Positions 39,265 through 48,372 of a stretch of 64,000 nt of DNA are shown in pieces. This DNA comes from Lachnospiraceae bacterium (lineage in GTDB: Bacteria > Bacillota > Clostridia > Lachnospirales > Lachnospiraceae): the NCBI GenBank assembly GCA_017940415.1, contig JAGAYR010000003.1, forward strand, positions 47,748-111,747, in the 5' to 3' direction. The position numbers and the translations under genes are program-made. Within the stretch, counting starts at the first letter, position 1. Each line of letters begins with the position of its first letter. The notes under the pieces were generated by a model that made no database searches, was not told the DNA's origin, and saw nothing but the letters and a program-made list of their open reading frames with translations.

Positions 39265-40458
39265 ATGGATTATACAATATTAAGAGATCTTGCAATCATT
39301 ATTGTATTTGCTAAAGTTTTCGGACTTCTTGCAAGAAGGGTAAAGGCGCCGCAGGTAGTAGGTGAGATCATTGCAGGTCTTTTGATCGGTCCCAGCGTTC
39401 TTCACTTTGTTGATCAAAGCGATTTTATAACAGAGATGGCGGAGATAGGAGTTATCCTCCTTATGTTCTCCGCAGGACTTGAGACTAATCTTAAGGATCT
39501 GCTTAAGACAGGATTCAAAGCATTTCTTATTGCTGTTTCCGGAGTAACGGTTCCACTGATCGGCGGAACAATCCTGTACATGTGTTTCTACGGATTCTCG
39601 GAAGTCGGATCGGCGGAATTTTACACAGCGGTTTTTGTAGGAGTAATCCTGACTGCAACGAGTGTAAGTATCACTGTTTCTACTCTTCGTGAGATGGGTA
39701 AACTTAAGGGTGAGATCGGACAGACGATCATGAGTGCTGCGATCATCGATGATGTCATCGGAATCATAGTTCTCACATTCGTTATTGGATTTAAGAATCC
39801 CGATTCAAATCCCGGTAAGGTAATCATCAATACCGCATTGTTCTTTGTTGCGGCACTCGGTATAGGATGGATCATCTACAAGATATTTAAACTTGCGGAT
39901 ATGAAATATCCTCATACCAGAAGAATTCCCATTATGGGACTTGCTCTCTGCTTCTGCCTAGCATATGTTGCAGAGACATATTTCGGAATTGCGGACATCA
40001 CCGGTGCATATGTTGCGGGAGTAGTTCTTTGTTCCATCAAAGATTCAAGTTACATCGCAGAGAAGATGGATACAAATTCCTATATGCTCTTCGGTCCCGT
40101 GTTCTTCGCATCAATCGGACTTAAGACTAATCTGACTGCAATAGACGGAAGCCTGATACTGTTCTGTATCTGCTTCGTACTGGTAGGTCTTATCTGTAAG
40201 ATAATAGGATGCGGACTTTTAGCACGACTTTGCAGATTCTCCTGGCACGATTCACTTAAGATTGGTGTCGGTATGATGACAAGAGGTGAGGTTGCGCTGA
40301 TCGTTTCACAAAAGGGACTCAGTGTAGGAATGATCGGATCCGAATATTTCACCGCAGTAATCCTGCTGATAGTTGTATCAAGTATTTCAACTCCTATCTT
40401 ACTTAAAGCTTTATATGCAGCGGATGACAAACATCCGAGACAGGTACATGCGAAATAA
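39265..40458 (+). CDS. Cation/proton antiporter (CPA2 family)
   Basis: A 397-residue integral membrane protein with about 12 predicted segments, of the Na+/H+ exchanger (KefB/NapA-like) family. Hallmarks are RRVKAPQVVGEIIAGLLIGPSVL near the start, LMFSAGLETNL, the paired acidic residues AAIIDDVIGIIV, and MTRGEVALIVSQKG. It likely exchanges Na+ or K+ for H+. The start at 39265 is preferred to an in-frame TTG overlapping gyrA. It begins 6 nt after the gyrA stop, so it may ride on the gyrase transcript. Confidence 0.9.
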   Translation: MDYTILRDLAIIIVFAKVFGLLARRVKAPQVVGEIIAGLLIGPSVLHFVDQSDFITEMAEIGVILLMFSAGLETNLKDLLKTGFKAFLIAVSGVTVPLIGGTILYMCFYGFSEVGSAEFYTAVFVGVILTATSVSITVSTLREMGKLKGEIGQTIMSAAIIDDVIGIIVLTFVIGFKNPDSNPGKVIINTALFFVAALGIGWIIYKIFKLADMKYPHTRRIPIMGLALCFCLAYVAETYFGIADITGAYVAGVVLCSIKDSSYIAEKMDTNSYMLFGPVFFASIGLKTNLTAIDGSLILFCICFVLVGLICKIIGCGLLARLCRFSWHDSLKIGVGMMTRGEVALIVSQKGLSVGMIGSEYFTAVILLIVVSSISTPILLKALYAADDKHPRQVHAK

Positions 40459-41242
40459 AAAAGTAAAAGTACAAGAGACAGTAAACGCTCCCACTTCCGT
40501 AACCAAGGAAATGCGGGAGCGTTTTCATAATGCTCTCATAAGTGTTACATCGGACAGAGAAAGACCAACCATAGGAACTCTGTCCGAAAAAACAATTCAT
40601 GCGGTCATAAAAAATTATATTGAATCGGATGAAGATAAACAAGAGATTCCCATAGGTACTCATGTCGCCGATGTATATACCGGTGATCATATATATGAGA
40701 TACAGACACGTAATCTGAAAAAGTTATGTGATAAGCTTTCTGATTTTCTTCCCATGTACAAAGTAACGGTAGTACATCCCGTCATCAGAAAAAGAAAGAT
40801 ATATTGGATTGACCCTGATACGGGAGAGATGAGCAATCCCAGACGTACTTCTCCGAAAATCGGAACCATTGAATCTGCCATAAGAGAAGTATACGGAATA
40901 AGAGAATATATAAATGATCCTAATCTGAGCGTACGTTTAGTAATGATAGATGCGGATGAATTCAGGATAAAAAACGGATACGGTAAAGATAATAAGAAAT
41001 ACGGAACATGGCTTGATAAAGTTCCGACGGATATAATAGACGATATCACATTTGAATGTGCGGAAGATTATCTGCAGCTTCTTCCTTCGGAGATACCGGA
41101 AGAGTTTACCGTAAATGATGCGGCTGAACTGGGTATGAAAAGAGATGAGGCAAGTCTCATCATGGCGTTTTTATATAAAGTAGGAGTAATAGAAAAGATA
41201 GGAAACAGAGGAAGATCTTATCTGTATAGGTTAAAGTATTAG
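40448..41242 (+). CDS. Predicted nuclease-like protein of unknown function
   Basis: A 264-residue soluble protein. Residues of about 65-110 read EIPIGTHVADVYTGDHIYEIQT, then KLSDFLPMYKVTVVHPV, which resembles the core of PD-(D/E)XK nucleases: an acidic residue, then Glu-x-Gln/Lys on the next strand. The C-terminal 70 residues look like a winged helix (FTVNDAAELGMKRDEASLIMAFLYKVGVIEKIGNRGRSYLYRL). The start at 40448 overlaps the antiporter end by 11 bp. It could be a DNA repair or restriction-type nuclease, but the family is unknown to me. It ends exactly at a long inverted repeat. Confidence 0.6.
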   Translation: MRNKKVKVQETVNAPTSVTKEMRERFHNALISVTSDRERPTIGTLSEKTIHAVIKNYIESDEDKQEIPIGTHVADVYTGDHIYEIQTRNLKKLCDKLSDFLPMYKVTVVHPVIRKRKIYWIDPDTGEMSNPRRTSPKIGTIESAIREVYGIREYINDPNLSVRLVMIDADEFRIKNGYGKDNKKYGTWLDKVPTDIIDDITFECAEDYLQLLPSEIPEEFTVNDAAELGMKRDEASLIMAFLYKVGVIEKIGNRGRSYLYRLKY

Positions 41243-41307
41243 GTGACAGTGGGAACGCTTCTATTTTGTCATCTGATGACAAAATAGAAGCGTTCCCACT
41301 GTCACCT
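41241..41307. repeat. Perfect 32-bp inverted repeat between convergent genes
   Basis: Left arm 41241-41272 begins AGGTGACAGTGGGAACGCTT; right arm 41276-41307 is its exact complement; the loop is CTG. The arms reach into the stop codons of both neighbours, so the whole gap is one palindrome. It probably ends both transcripts. The style (GTGACA ends, GGGAACG core) resembles scattered palindromic repeats of Clostridia. Confidence 0.9.
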
Positions 41308-42725
41308 TAAATCTCATCAGGATCCGACGGCTGAAGTGAGAAGATGAATTCACTTCCTTCACCGGGAGTAGAGATTACATTAATATTTTCACTGTGTGCA
41401 TTAAGTATTTCTTTTACGATGGAAAGACCAAGGCCCGTTCCTTTTTTATCCTTTCCTCTTGAGGCATCGGATTTATAGAAACGGTTGAATATCATTGAGA
41501 TATCTTCGGGAGGAATTCCGATACCGTTGTCTTTAACAGAAACATAGATCTTGTTTTTCTTTTCTGTTGTTTCGATCTTTATTACGGAATCATGGTTGGA
41601 AAATTTAACCGCATTATCCGTAAGATTATAAATGATCTGTTCTATTCTGCCCTTATCGGCATGTACGTATAATTCTTCACCGGTAAGAACGAGTTCGATG
41701 GCAATGGATTTTTTTCTGCAGGTTCCTTCGAATGTTTCAGCAACTTTTCTGACAGTATCATTAATATCGAAATCCGTGATATCAAGATGCATGCCTTTGG
41801 TGTTCAGATTGTTGAGTGCAAGAAGTCCGTTGGTAAGTTTGGTAAGTCGTTCGGTTTCATTCAATACGATACCCAGGTATTTTTCATGCATCTCCGGAGG
41901 AATTGTTCCATCCAGCATCGCTTCCAGATATCCTTTTATGGATGTAAGAGGAGAACGGAAGTCGTGTGATACATTTGCAATGAACTTCTTCTGATCATCT
42001 TCGGAATCCGCGATCTTACCAGACATGTAGTTAAGTGCCGCAGCCAGATATCCCATTTCATCACGGCTGTCCACATTTACTTCATAATGATAATTACCGT
42101 CCGCAAAACTTTCCGCACCCTTTGTGATCTTACGAAGAGGGATATATACAAGGATGGTAAAGAATATCAATATGATCAGAGACAGAAGGAACATTATGAT
42201 GAGGGTTATATAGGAAATGTTCAGAAGAGAATTACACTGAGCTTCTATCTCACCCATTGAGATATGAATGGTGACATAACCCTTGGTTCTGTACTTGGTG
42301 ATAATGGGGCAGATAACGGAGAGAACTTCTTCATCGAATGAACCGAAGAAATTACCGACCAGATAATAAGAGCTTCCTCCCGATGAAGGATCGAAATTCG
42401 GAATAACCACAGCGGTATCAGGATCGGAACTTGCGGTATCAAGAATAATTATTCCATCGGGAGATATGATGCGGATATCCGCATCCATATATACGCTGAG
42501 AGAATCTAACTGGAGTGTTACGGTTTCAAGAGAAGTACGTGAAGAGTACAAACCTTTTGCATAAGTATCTGCGATAAGAGAAGCTTCCGAATAAAGGCTC
42601 TGAGCTCTTTGATTAATAACGTATTCTCTGGTGATACGAGGCACGAAAAGAGAAACGGCCAGGAATGAAAACAGACCGAATATCACATATCCGATGATAA
42701 ATTTCAGATAGAGTGTGTGTCTCAT
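41307..42725 (-). CDS. Sensor histidine kinase
   Basis: A 472-residue membrane sensor. It has two membrane segments (about residues 9-30 and 170-195) enclosing a 140-residue extracytoplasmic domain. Then come HAMP (YIPLRKITKGAESFADGNY), the phosphoacceptor histidine in FIANVSHDFRSPLTSIKGY, and the ATPase motifs (LTDNAVKFS, DNGIGIP, GTGLGLSIV). Its start overlaps the response regulator stop by 4 bp, so they are co-expressed. Signal unknown. Confidence 0.93.
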   Translation of the reverse strand: MRHTLYLKFIIGYVIFGLFSFLAVSLFVPRITREYVINQRAQSLYSEASLIADTYAKGLYSSRTSLETVTLQLDSLSVYMDADIRIISPDGIIILDTASSDPDTAVVIPNFDPSSGGSSYYLVGNFFGSFDEEVLSVICPIITKYRTKGYVTIHISMGEIEAQCNSLLNISYITLIIMFLLSLIILIFFTILVYIPLRKITKGAESFADGNYHYEVNVDSRDEMGYLAAALNYMSGKIADSEDDQKKFIANVSHDFRSPLTSIKGYLEAMLDGTIPPEMHEKYLGIVLNETERLTKLTNGLLALNNLNTKGMHLDITDFDINDTVRKVAETFEGTCRKKSIAIELVLTGEELYVHADKGRIEQIIYNLTDNAVKFSNHDSVIKIETTEKKNKIYVSVKDNGIGIPPEDISMIFNRFYKSDASRGKDKKGTGLGLSIVKEILNAHSENINVISTPGEGSEFIFSLQPSDPDEI

Positions 42726-43429
42726 ACGGTTTCGAACTTATATCCTTTACCCCATATTGTGGAGATGCGCCAGGAATCTCCTTCACCTATCTTCTCACGT
42801 ATTCTTTTGATATGAACATCAACGGTTCTGGTATCACCGCTGTATTCGTAACCCCAGATACGATCCAGGAGCTGCTCTCTGGTAAATACTCGATTGGGTG
42901 ATGAAGCAAGGAAATATAAAAGCTCCAGTTCCTTGGGAGGCATATCGATGGTGTTTCCCTTGTAGGTAACCGAATAATTTGTGAGATTTATAAGAAGATC
43001 GGGATATGCAACCGCATCTATATCGGAGTCGAGAGTCTCTTTGACTTCAGCTGTCTTAGATACGCTTCTTCTGAGCACAGCCTTTACTCTTGCTACCATC
43101 TCTTTGGAATCAAAAGGTTTTTCGATGTAATCATCCGCACCGAGCTGAAGACCCAGGACTTTATCAAAAGTCTCACCTTTAGCAGAGAGCATGATAATGG
43201 GCAGTTCCGAAGTGGTTCGTACTCTTCTGCATACTTCATATCCGTCGATACCGGGAAGCATGATGTCAAGAAGCATCAGATCGGGTTTGAATTCGGGTAT
43301 CTTATCAAGAGCGGATTCTCCGTCATTAACGATCAGAGTATCATAACATTCCTTAACGAGATAAAGAGAAATAAGTTCGGCAATGTTGTTATCATCGTCG
43401 ACGATCAGTATTTTCTGTTTGTCTGCCAT
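42722..43429 (-). CDS. OmpR/PhoB-family response regulator
   Basis: A 235-residue regulator: receiver domain with Asp in LMLLDIMLPG (about residue 55), Thr/Ser in MLSAKG and Lys in YIEKPF, followed by a winged helix (RVFTREQLLDRIWGYEYSGDTRTVDVHIKRIREK). GGGGGAG lies upstream of the ATG. Partner of the histidine kinase just downstream. It lies close to mutS2 (12-bp gap), so it may share that promoter. Confidence 0.94.
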   Translation of the reverse strand: MADKQKILIVDDDNNIAELISLYLVKECYDTLIVNDGESALDKIPEFKPDLMLLDIMLPGIDGYEVCRRVRTTSELPIIMLSAKGETFDKVLGLQLGADDYIEKPFDSKEMVARVKAVLRRSVSKTAEVKETLDSDIDAVAYPDLLINLTNYSVTYKGNTIDMPPKELELLYFLASSPNRVFTREQLLDRIWGYEYSGDTRTVDVHIKRIREKIGEGDSWRISTIWGKGYKFETV

Positions 43430-43441
43430 AATAATCTCCCC

Positions 43442-45913
43442 CTATTTGAATTTAACGATAGTGACTCCGGCGTCACCCTCACCGTATTCGCCGAGTCTGA
43501 ATTCTGCAATATTCTTCTGTTTTCTCAGATATGAATGAACCGCATTTCTGAGAGCTCCCGTTCCTTTGCCGTGTACGATGCGTACGGGAGACATGTGGGC
43601 TACATAAGCATCATCGAGATACTTGGAAACTGCAGATACAGCTTCATCGGTAGTCATTCCGAGAAGGTTGATCTCTGCAGAGATACTCAGGGATTTCTCC
43701 ATCTTAAGGGAGCCTGAGAATGTTCCGGATGTACCGGGCTTTTCTTCAGGCACGGCATTGTAATCAATCTTGAGATCTTTTACATTAACTGCCATTCTCA
43801 TGGAACCGCACATTACAAAGAGATCTCCCTTTGCATCGGGTTCACTCTGTACAATACCCTTCATTCCCAAAGAATGCACGATGACGTGGGTATCTTTGGT
43901 GAGTTTGGAAGGGTCGGTAACCGCAGCTTTCTTAGCGGAAGATTTTTTGGGAGCGTCTTCTTTTTCATTCAGCTCTTTGATCTTCTCTCTGAGAGCGGTT
44001 CTTTCTTTTTCCAGATCTGCCATTCCGGATGTTATACCGGCTTTCTGCATATCACGGATGGTTTTATCCGCAATTTCTTTGGCCTCTTCCAGAATCTTGA
44101 TCGCTTCATCATTGGCACGTCTCATAATACCTGCTTTTTGTTCATCAATCTTGACGTTCTTATTGTGAAGCTGATCCTGAAGGGTACGGATCTTGGCTTT
44201 ATATTCGGCGATCTCTTTACGATCGTTTTCGGATTCGATACGTGCCTGCTGAAGATTCTGAATAACATCTTCGAAGGATTCGGCATCAGCATCTATATGC
44301 TTCTTGGCATCGTTGATAATATCCTCGGGAAGTCCAAGCTTCTGAGATATGGCAAAAGCATTACTCTTACCGGGAACACCGATGAGAAGTCTGTAGGTGG
44401 GACTTAGTGTTTCGACATTGAATTCACAGCTTCCGTTTTCAACGCCCTCTGTTTTAAGCGCGTAGATCTTGATCTCGGTATAGTGCGTAGTTGCTATGGT
44501 TCTGATGCCGAGGTTGTGCATATGCTCAAGTATGGAAACCGCAAGGGCAGCACCTTCGGAAGGATCTGTTCCTGCACCAAGTTCATCAAAAAGACACAGA
44601 GAATGTCTGTCTGCCTTCTTCAAAATGTCGACAATGTTTACCATATGGGACGAGAACGTGGATAAAGACTGCTCTATGCTTTGCTCGTCACCGATATCCG
44701 CAAAGATATCATTAAATACACAAAGTTCGGAATGAGAAGCTGCGGGGACATGGAGTCCGGACTGTCCCATAAGACATAATAATCCTACAGTCTTGATGGA
44801 AACGGTCTTACCGCCGGTATTCGGTCCTGTGATAACAAGCAGGTCAAAATCTCTTCCGAGAGAAATATCTATGGGAACCACTTTCTTCTTATCTATAAGC
44901 GGATGTCTTGCCTTCTTGAGGACAAGATAATGCTTTCTGTTATATGCGGGTCTTGTGGCATCCATGTTAAGAGCCAGTCTTCCTCTTGCAAAGATCACAT
45001 CAAGAGTAGTCTGGGTCTTCTGATTAAGAGAGATCTCTTCAGTGTGAAGTCCGCACTTGGCACTTAAGTCAGCCAGGATTCTTTCGATCTCTTTTTCCTC
45101 TTCGCGCATGAGTGTCCGGATCTCGTTGTTGAGATTAACGACGGATGCGGGCTCTATGAAATAGGTAGAACCGGTGGAGGACTGATCGTGGATCATACCC
45201 GGAACCTGAGATTTATACTCTGATTTAACGGGTACGCAGTATCTGCCGTCCCTCATGGTAATTACGGCGTCCTGAAGATATGTTCTCATGGATCCGTTAA
45301 TCATGGAGGTCAGGGAAGAATGGATCTTATCTCCGGTTTGAAGGAGCTGCCTTCTTATTTTCTTAAGCTCGGGAGAAGCGTCGTCTGCGATCTCTTCTTC
45401 GGAAACGATACATTTTCTGATTTCACCCGAAATAAGGGGAAGAGGTGAAAGAGAAGCAAACAGGTCCGAGAGCGAGTCCGTAAAATCAGAATCATCTTCT
45501 CTTTCGGCTTTAGCGCCTTCTTCCTGATCTACCGAGTGTCTGGTACCTGTATTGAGTGCAGAAAGAGCGGAGGCAATTCCGCCTCCGGATTCTTCTCCGT
45601 ATTTAACAAGCCTTGCGGCATTCTCCAGCTGACCTGCTATCTGTAACAACTCCGATGCGGAAAGTGAGGAGCCGGATTCAAGGGATTTAACAATGTATCT
45701 GAGATCCGCATTACCTCCAAAGCTGGTTCTTCCGCTTTTTATGAGTCTGGAGAGGGCATCAGCTGTCTGTGTCTGCCATTCGTCGATCTGCTTTAAGTCA
45801 CATACGGGAGTAAGTGTCTTTATTTGTTCTTTACCGGGAGCCGAATCGGCTTCTTCCGATAAAAGAGATAGTATTTTGTCGTATTCTAATGTCTTTAAAA
45901 CTCTGCTGTTCAT
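43442..45913 (-). CDS. mutS2: MutS2 endonuclease/ribosome-rescue factor
   Basis: An 823-residue protein. Walker A GPNTGGKTVSIKT and Walker B LFDELGAGTDPSEG define the MutS ATPase. A basic/acidic coiled coil follows, and the Smr domain (INLLGMTTDEAV, then IVHGKGTGALRNAV) ends the protein. MutS2 lacks mismatch recognition domains and acts on recombination intermediates or collided ribosomes. No clear Shine-Dalgarno precedes ATG 45913. The last gene pair on its transcript is the two-component system. Confidence 0.95.
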   Translation of the reverse strand: MNSRVLKTLEYDKILSLLSEEADSAPGKEQIKTLTPVCDLKQIDEWQTQTADALSRLIKSGRTSFGGNADLRYIVKSLESGSSLSASELLQIAGQLENAARLVKYGEESGGGIASALSALNTGTRHSVDQEEGAKAEREDDSDFTDSLSDLFASLSPLPLISGEIRKCIVSEEEIADDASPELKKIRRQLLQTGDKIHSSLTSMINGSMRTYLQDAVITMRDGRYCVPVKSEYKSQVPGMIHDQSSTGSTYFIEPASVVNLNNEIRTLMREEEKEIERILADLSAKCGLHTEEISLNQKTQTTLDVIFARGRLALNMDATRPAYNRKHYLVLKKARHPLIDKKKVVPIDISLGRDFDLLVITGPNTGGKTVSIKTVGLLCLMGQSGLHVPAASHSELCVFNDIFADIGDEQSIEQSLSTFSSHMVNIVDILKKADRHSLCLFDELGAGTDPSEGAALAVSILEHMHNLGIRTIATTHYTEIKIYALKTEGVENGSCEFNVETLSPTYRLLIGVPGKSNAFAISQKLGLPEDIINDAKKHIDADAESFEDVIQNLQQARIESENDRKEIAEYKAKIRTLQDQLHNKNVKIDEQKAGIMRRANDEAIKILEEAKEIADKTIRDMQKAGITSGMADLEKERTALREKIKELNEKEDAPKKSSAKKAAVTDPSKLTKDTHVIVHSLGMKGIVQSEPDAKGDLFVMCGSMRMAVNVKDLKIDYNAVPEEKPGTSGTFSGSLKMEKSLSISAEINLLGMTTDEAVSAVSKYLDDAYVAHMSPVRIVHGKGTGALRNAVHSYLRKQKNIAEFRLGEYGEGDAGVTIVKFK

Positions 45914-45987
45914 AGTACTTTAAGTATATCACAGGAAATGCCTTATTTCTTTACTTTTTTGGAGGGTAAAGATATACTGAAATAACC

Positions 45988-47385
45988 ATGGGAGATGTAA
46001 AAAACACGGAAAAATCGAATAAGCCGAAGGCAGATAAACCGGGTTCTTTTCAGCAGAGCATTATCTCGGAACAGATCAAAAAAAGACCGATCAATAAATA
46101 CCGTCTGCTGAGAAAAACCACTATAACGGCGCTTCTTGCCATACTGTTCGGTATCGTGGCATCCATCACAATATGGCTTTTGGAACCGGTCCTGAGTAAA
46201 TGGGTTTCCAAGCCCGAGCCGGCTCCCGTCAGGGACGAAGTACATTTCATAGATACCGGAGACGAAGTTACTCCTCAGGAAGTTCTGGTCGATTACATGG
46301 ATCAGGAGGCATTTCTGGGAAACGAGACTGCGGATGATACTTCTCTTGCCGAGATTCCTCTTACGGATGAACAGATCCAGGCATTGTTTTCCAAAATGGT
46401 CCTCGATCAGAAAGATTACAGACTCCTGTATCAGTCTATGGCTATATATGCCATGGAAATGAACAAGTCCGTGGTAACCATCACCGCAATCTCCTCGGAT
46501 ACGGATTGGACCGGAATGATAGAGCAGCGTAGCAACCAGTCTTCGGGACTTATTGTTGCAACCGGAACCCTTGATCTGTATATCCTCGCAGATTACACAC
46601 CTCTTGCCGAGGCGGATTCCTTCAAGGTCAGATTCAGCAATAACTATACCACCGAATGCAAACTCAGAGCGGTTGACGCCGCAACGGGTCTTGCCATGTT
46701 CTCGGTTAAGTTTGCAAATTTGAGTGCCGATCTGGCTGCAGATCCTCATGTTGCCAGTCTGGGAAGCACATATGCTACAATCGGAACCCCTGTGGTAGCA
46801 CTCGGAAGCCCCATGGGAACAGTCGGATCCATCGGATACGGAATGATCAGTGCGTCCAGAAGCACCATTGAATATGCGGATACCGCGGACACCATGCTCC
46901 AGACCGATATATACGGAGCTCACAATGCGGGTGGTTTTCTTTTTAATTTCACAGGTCAGGTGATCGGAGTCATCGCACCGGATCAGGACAAGAGCGATGT
47001 GGACGGACTTATCTGGGCATACGGAATAAGCGAACTTAAGAGCCGTATAGCTGCCATGGCCAACGGCGAACCTACCATATATCTGGGAATAGTCGGAACA
47101 TACGTAACGAGCGAAGCCAATTCCGAATTGGGCGTTCCTTACGGTGCATATGTACTCAGAACCGATATGGATTCTCCAGCGATGCTTGCAGGTATCAGAA
47201 CAGGTGATGTAATAGTAAGACTCGGCGACACTCAGATCACGAATTTCTCCGACTACATCACAGCTCTTCAGACATACAATGTGGGTGATAAAGTAACTGC
47301 AGTGGTTATGAGAAAATCACAGCAGGAATACGTTGAGCTGGAATATATCATGACAGCACGTTCATCCGGCACAATATATGAATAA
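45988..47385 (+). CDS. HtrA-like protein with lost catalytic triad (pseudoprotease) and PDZ domain
   Basis: A 465-residue protein with a cytoplasmic basic N-terminus, one membrane anchor (about residues 45-67), a trypsin-like domain (about 155-355) and a PDZ domain (about 366-455, YGAYVLRTDMDSPAMLAGIRTGDVIVRLG). The three catalytic residues are absent. The His position reads ADYTPL (Thr204) where HtrA has TNxHV. The Asp position reads ATGLAMFSV (Gly234) instead of TDLAVLK. The nucleophile reads AHNAGGFL (Ala314) instead of GNSGGPL. The fold-defining segments are otherwise kept. It probably binds exported peptides without cutting them. It is divergent from mutS2 and upstream of yhaM. Confidence 0.85.
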   Translation: MGDVKNTEKSNKPKADKPGSFQQSIISEQIKKRPINKYRLLRKTTITALLAILFGIVASITIWLLEPVLSKWVSKPEPAPVRDEVHFIDTGDEVTPQEVLVDYMDQEAFLGNETADDTSLAEIPLTDEQIQALFSKMVLDQKDYRLLYQSMAIYAMEMNKSVVTITAISSDTDWTGMIEQRSNQSSGLIVATGTLDLYILADYTPLAEADSFKVRFSNNYTTECKLRAVDAATGLAMFSVKFANLSADLAADPHVASLGSTYATIGTPVVALGSPMGTVGSIGYGMISASRSTIEYADTADTMLQTDIYGAHNAGGFLFNFTGQVIGVIAPDQDKSDVDGLIWAYGISELKSRIAAMANGEPTIYLGIVGTYVTSEANSELGVPYGAYVLRTDMDSPAMLAGIRTGDVIVRLGDTQITNFSDYITALQTYNVGDKVTAVVMRKSQQEYVELEYIMTARSSGTIYE

Positions 47386-47411
47386 ACTAAAGCAGTTTTG
47401 AAAGGATAGAA

Positions 47412-48368
47412 ATGAAACATATCTCTGATTTTAATGAAGGTGATCATATAAGAGAGGTATTCTTGTGTAAAGGAATCTCTCACGCCGTTACCAAGAACGG
47501 AAAAGAATACCTCAATGTCCAGCTCATGGACAGAACGGGATCCGTGGACGGTAAGATCTGGGATCCCGGCGATCCCGGAATTGATGACTTCGATAAGTAT
47601 GATTACGTTGAAGTAAATGCGGATGTTAATGTGTGGAACAATGCAAAGCAGCTTAACATCAAAAGAATCCGCATAGCAGGTGAAGGCGAATACGATCCTG
47701 CGGAATATCTTCCCGTAAGCTCACGTAACAACGATGAAATGTACAAAGAGCTTCTGTCCGTTATAGACAGTATCGAAGATAAGCACTACAACGCTCTACT
47801 TAAAAAGTTCTTTGTTGAAGATGCCGAGCTTGTTAAGAGATTCAGAACGTGCTCTGCAGCAAAGACGGTTCATCACGGATTTGTCGGCGGACTTATGCAG
47901 CACACTTTGGGAGTTGCTTCCGTTTGCGATTTCCTCAGCAAGTCCTATCCCGTTCTTAACAGAGACCTGCTTGTAACCGCTGCTCTTTGCCATGATATTG
48001 CCAAGACCAAAGAACTTACTCCTTTTCCTGAGAACGATTACTCCGACGAAGGTCAGTTGCTCGGACATATCGTTATGGGATCTGAAATGGTCGGCGCTGC
48101 CGCTAAAGAAATCGAAGGATTTCCCAATATAAAACTCACTCAGCTTCAGCACTGCATACTTGCTCACCACGGAAAGTATGAATTCGGTTCCCCCAAGCTT
48201 CCGGAGCTCGTTGAAGCAATGGCTCTTAATCTTGCCGATGAGTGTGATTCAAAGATCGAGATCTACACCGAACTCTTTGAAGCTAATGCAGAGAAAAAAG
48301 GACAGTGGCTCGGCCCAAGAAAATTCCTGAATGACTCTAACGTAAGGTCAACCATAACAACGGAATAA
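47412..48368 (+). CDS. yhaM: YhaM-like 3'-5' exoribonuclease
   Basis: A 318-residue protein with an N-terminal OB fold (about residues 10-90; YLNVQLMDRTGSVDGKIWD) and an HD phosphohydrolase domain (TVHHGFVGGLMQHTLGVASV, then ALCHDIAKT). YhaM degrades short RNA and single-stranded DNA ends. AAAGGAT precedes the ATG. Co-directional with the HtrA-like gene and rlmD, with gaps of 26 and 4 bp. Confidence 0.92.
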   Translation: MKHISDFNEGDHIREVFLCKGISHAVTKNGKEYLNVQLMDRTGSVDGKIWDPGDPGIDDFDKYDYVEVNADVNVWNNAKQLNIKRIRIAGEGEYDPAEYLPVSSRNNDEMYKELLSVIDSIEDKHYNALLKKFFVEDAELVKRFRTCSAAKTVHHGFVGGLMQHTLGVASVCDFLSKSYPVLNRDLLVTAALCHDIAKTKELTPFPENDYSDEGQLLGHIVMGSEMVGAAAKEIEGFPNIKLTQLQHCILAHHGKYEFGSPKLPELVEAMALNLADECDSKIEIYTELFEANAEKKGQWLGPRKFLNDSNVRSTITTE

Positions 48369-48372
48369 GAAA

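Noticed and set aside
45943-46923. 326-codon minus-strand frame
   Set aside because: Antisense to the HtrA-like gene, whose PDZ and anchor are clear.
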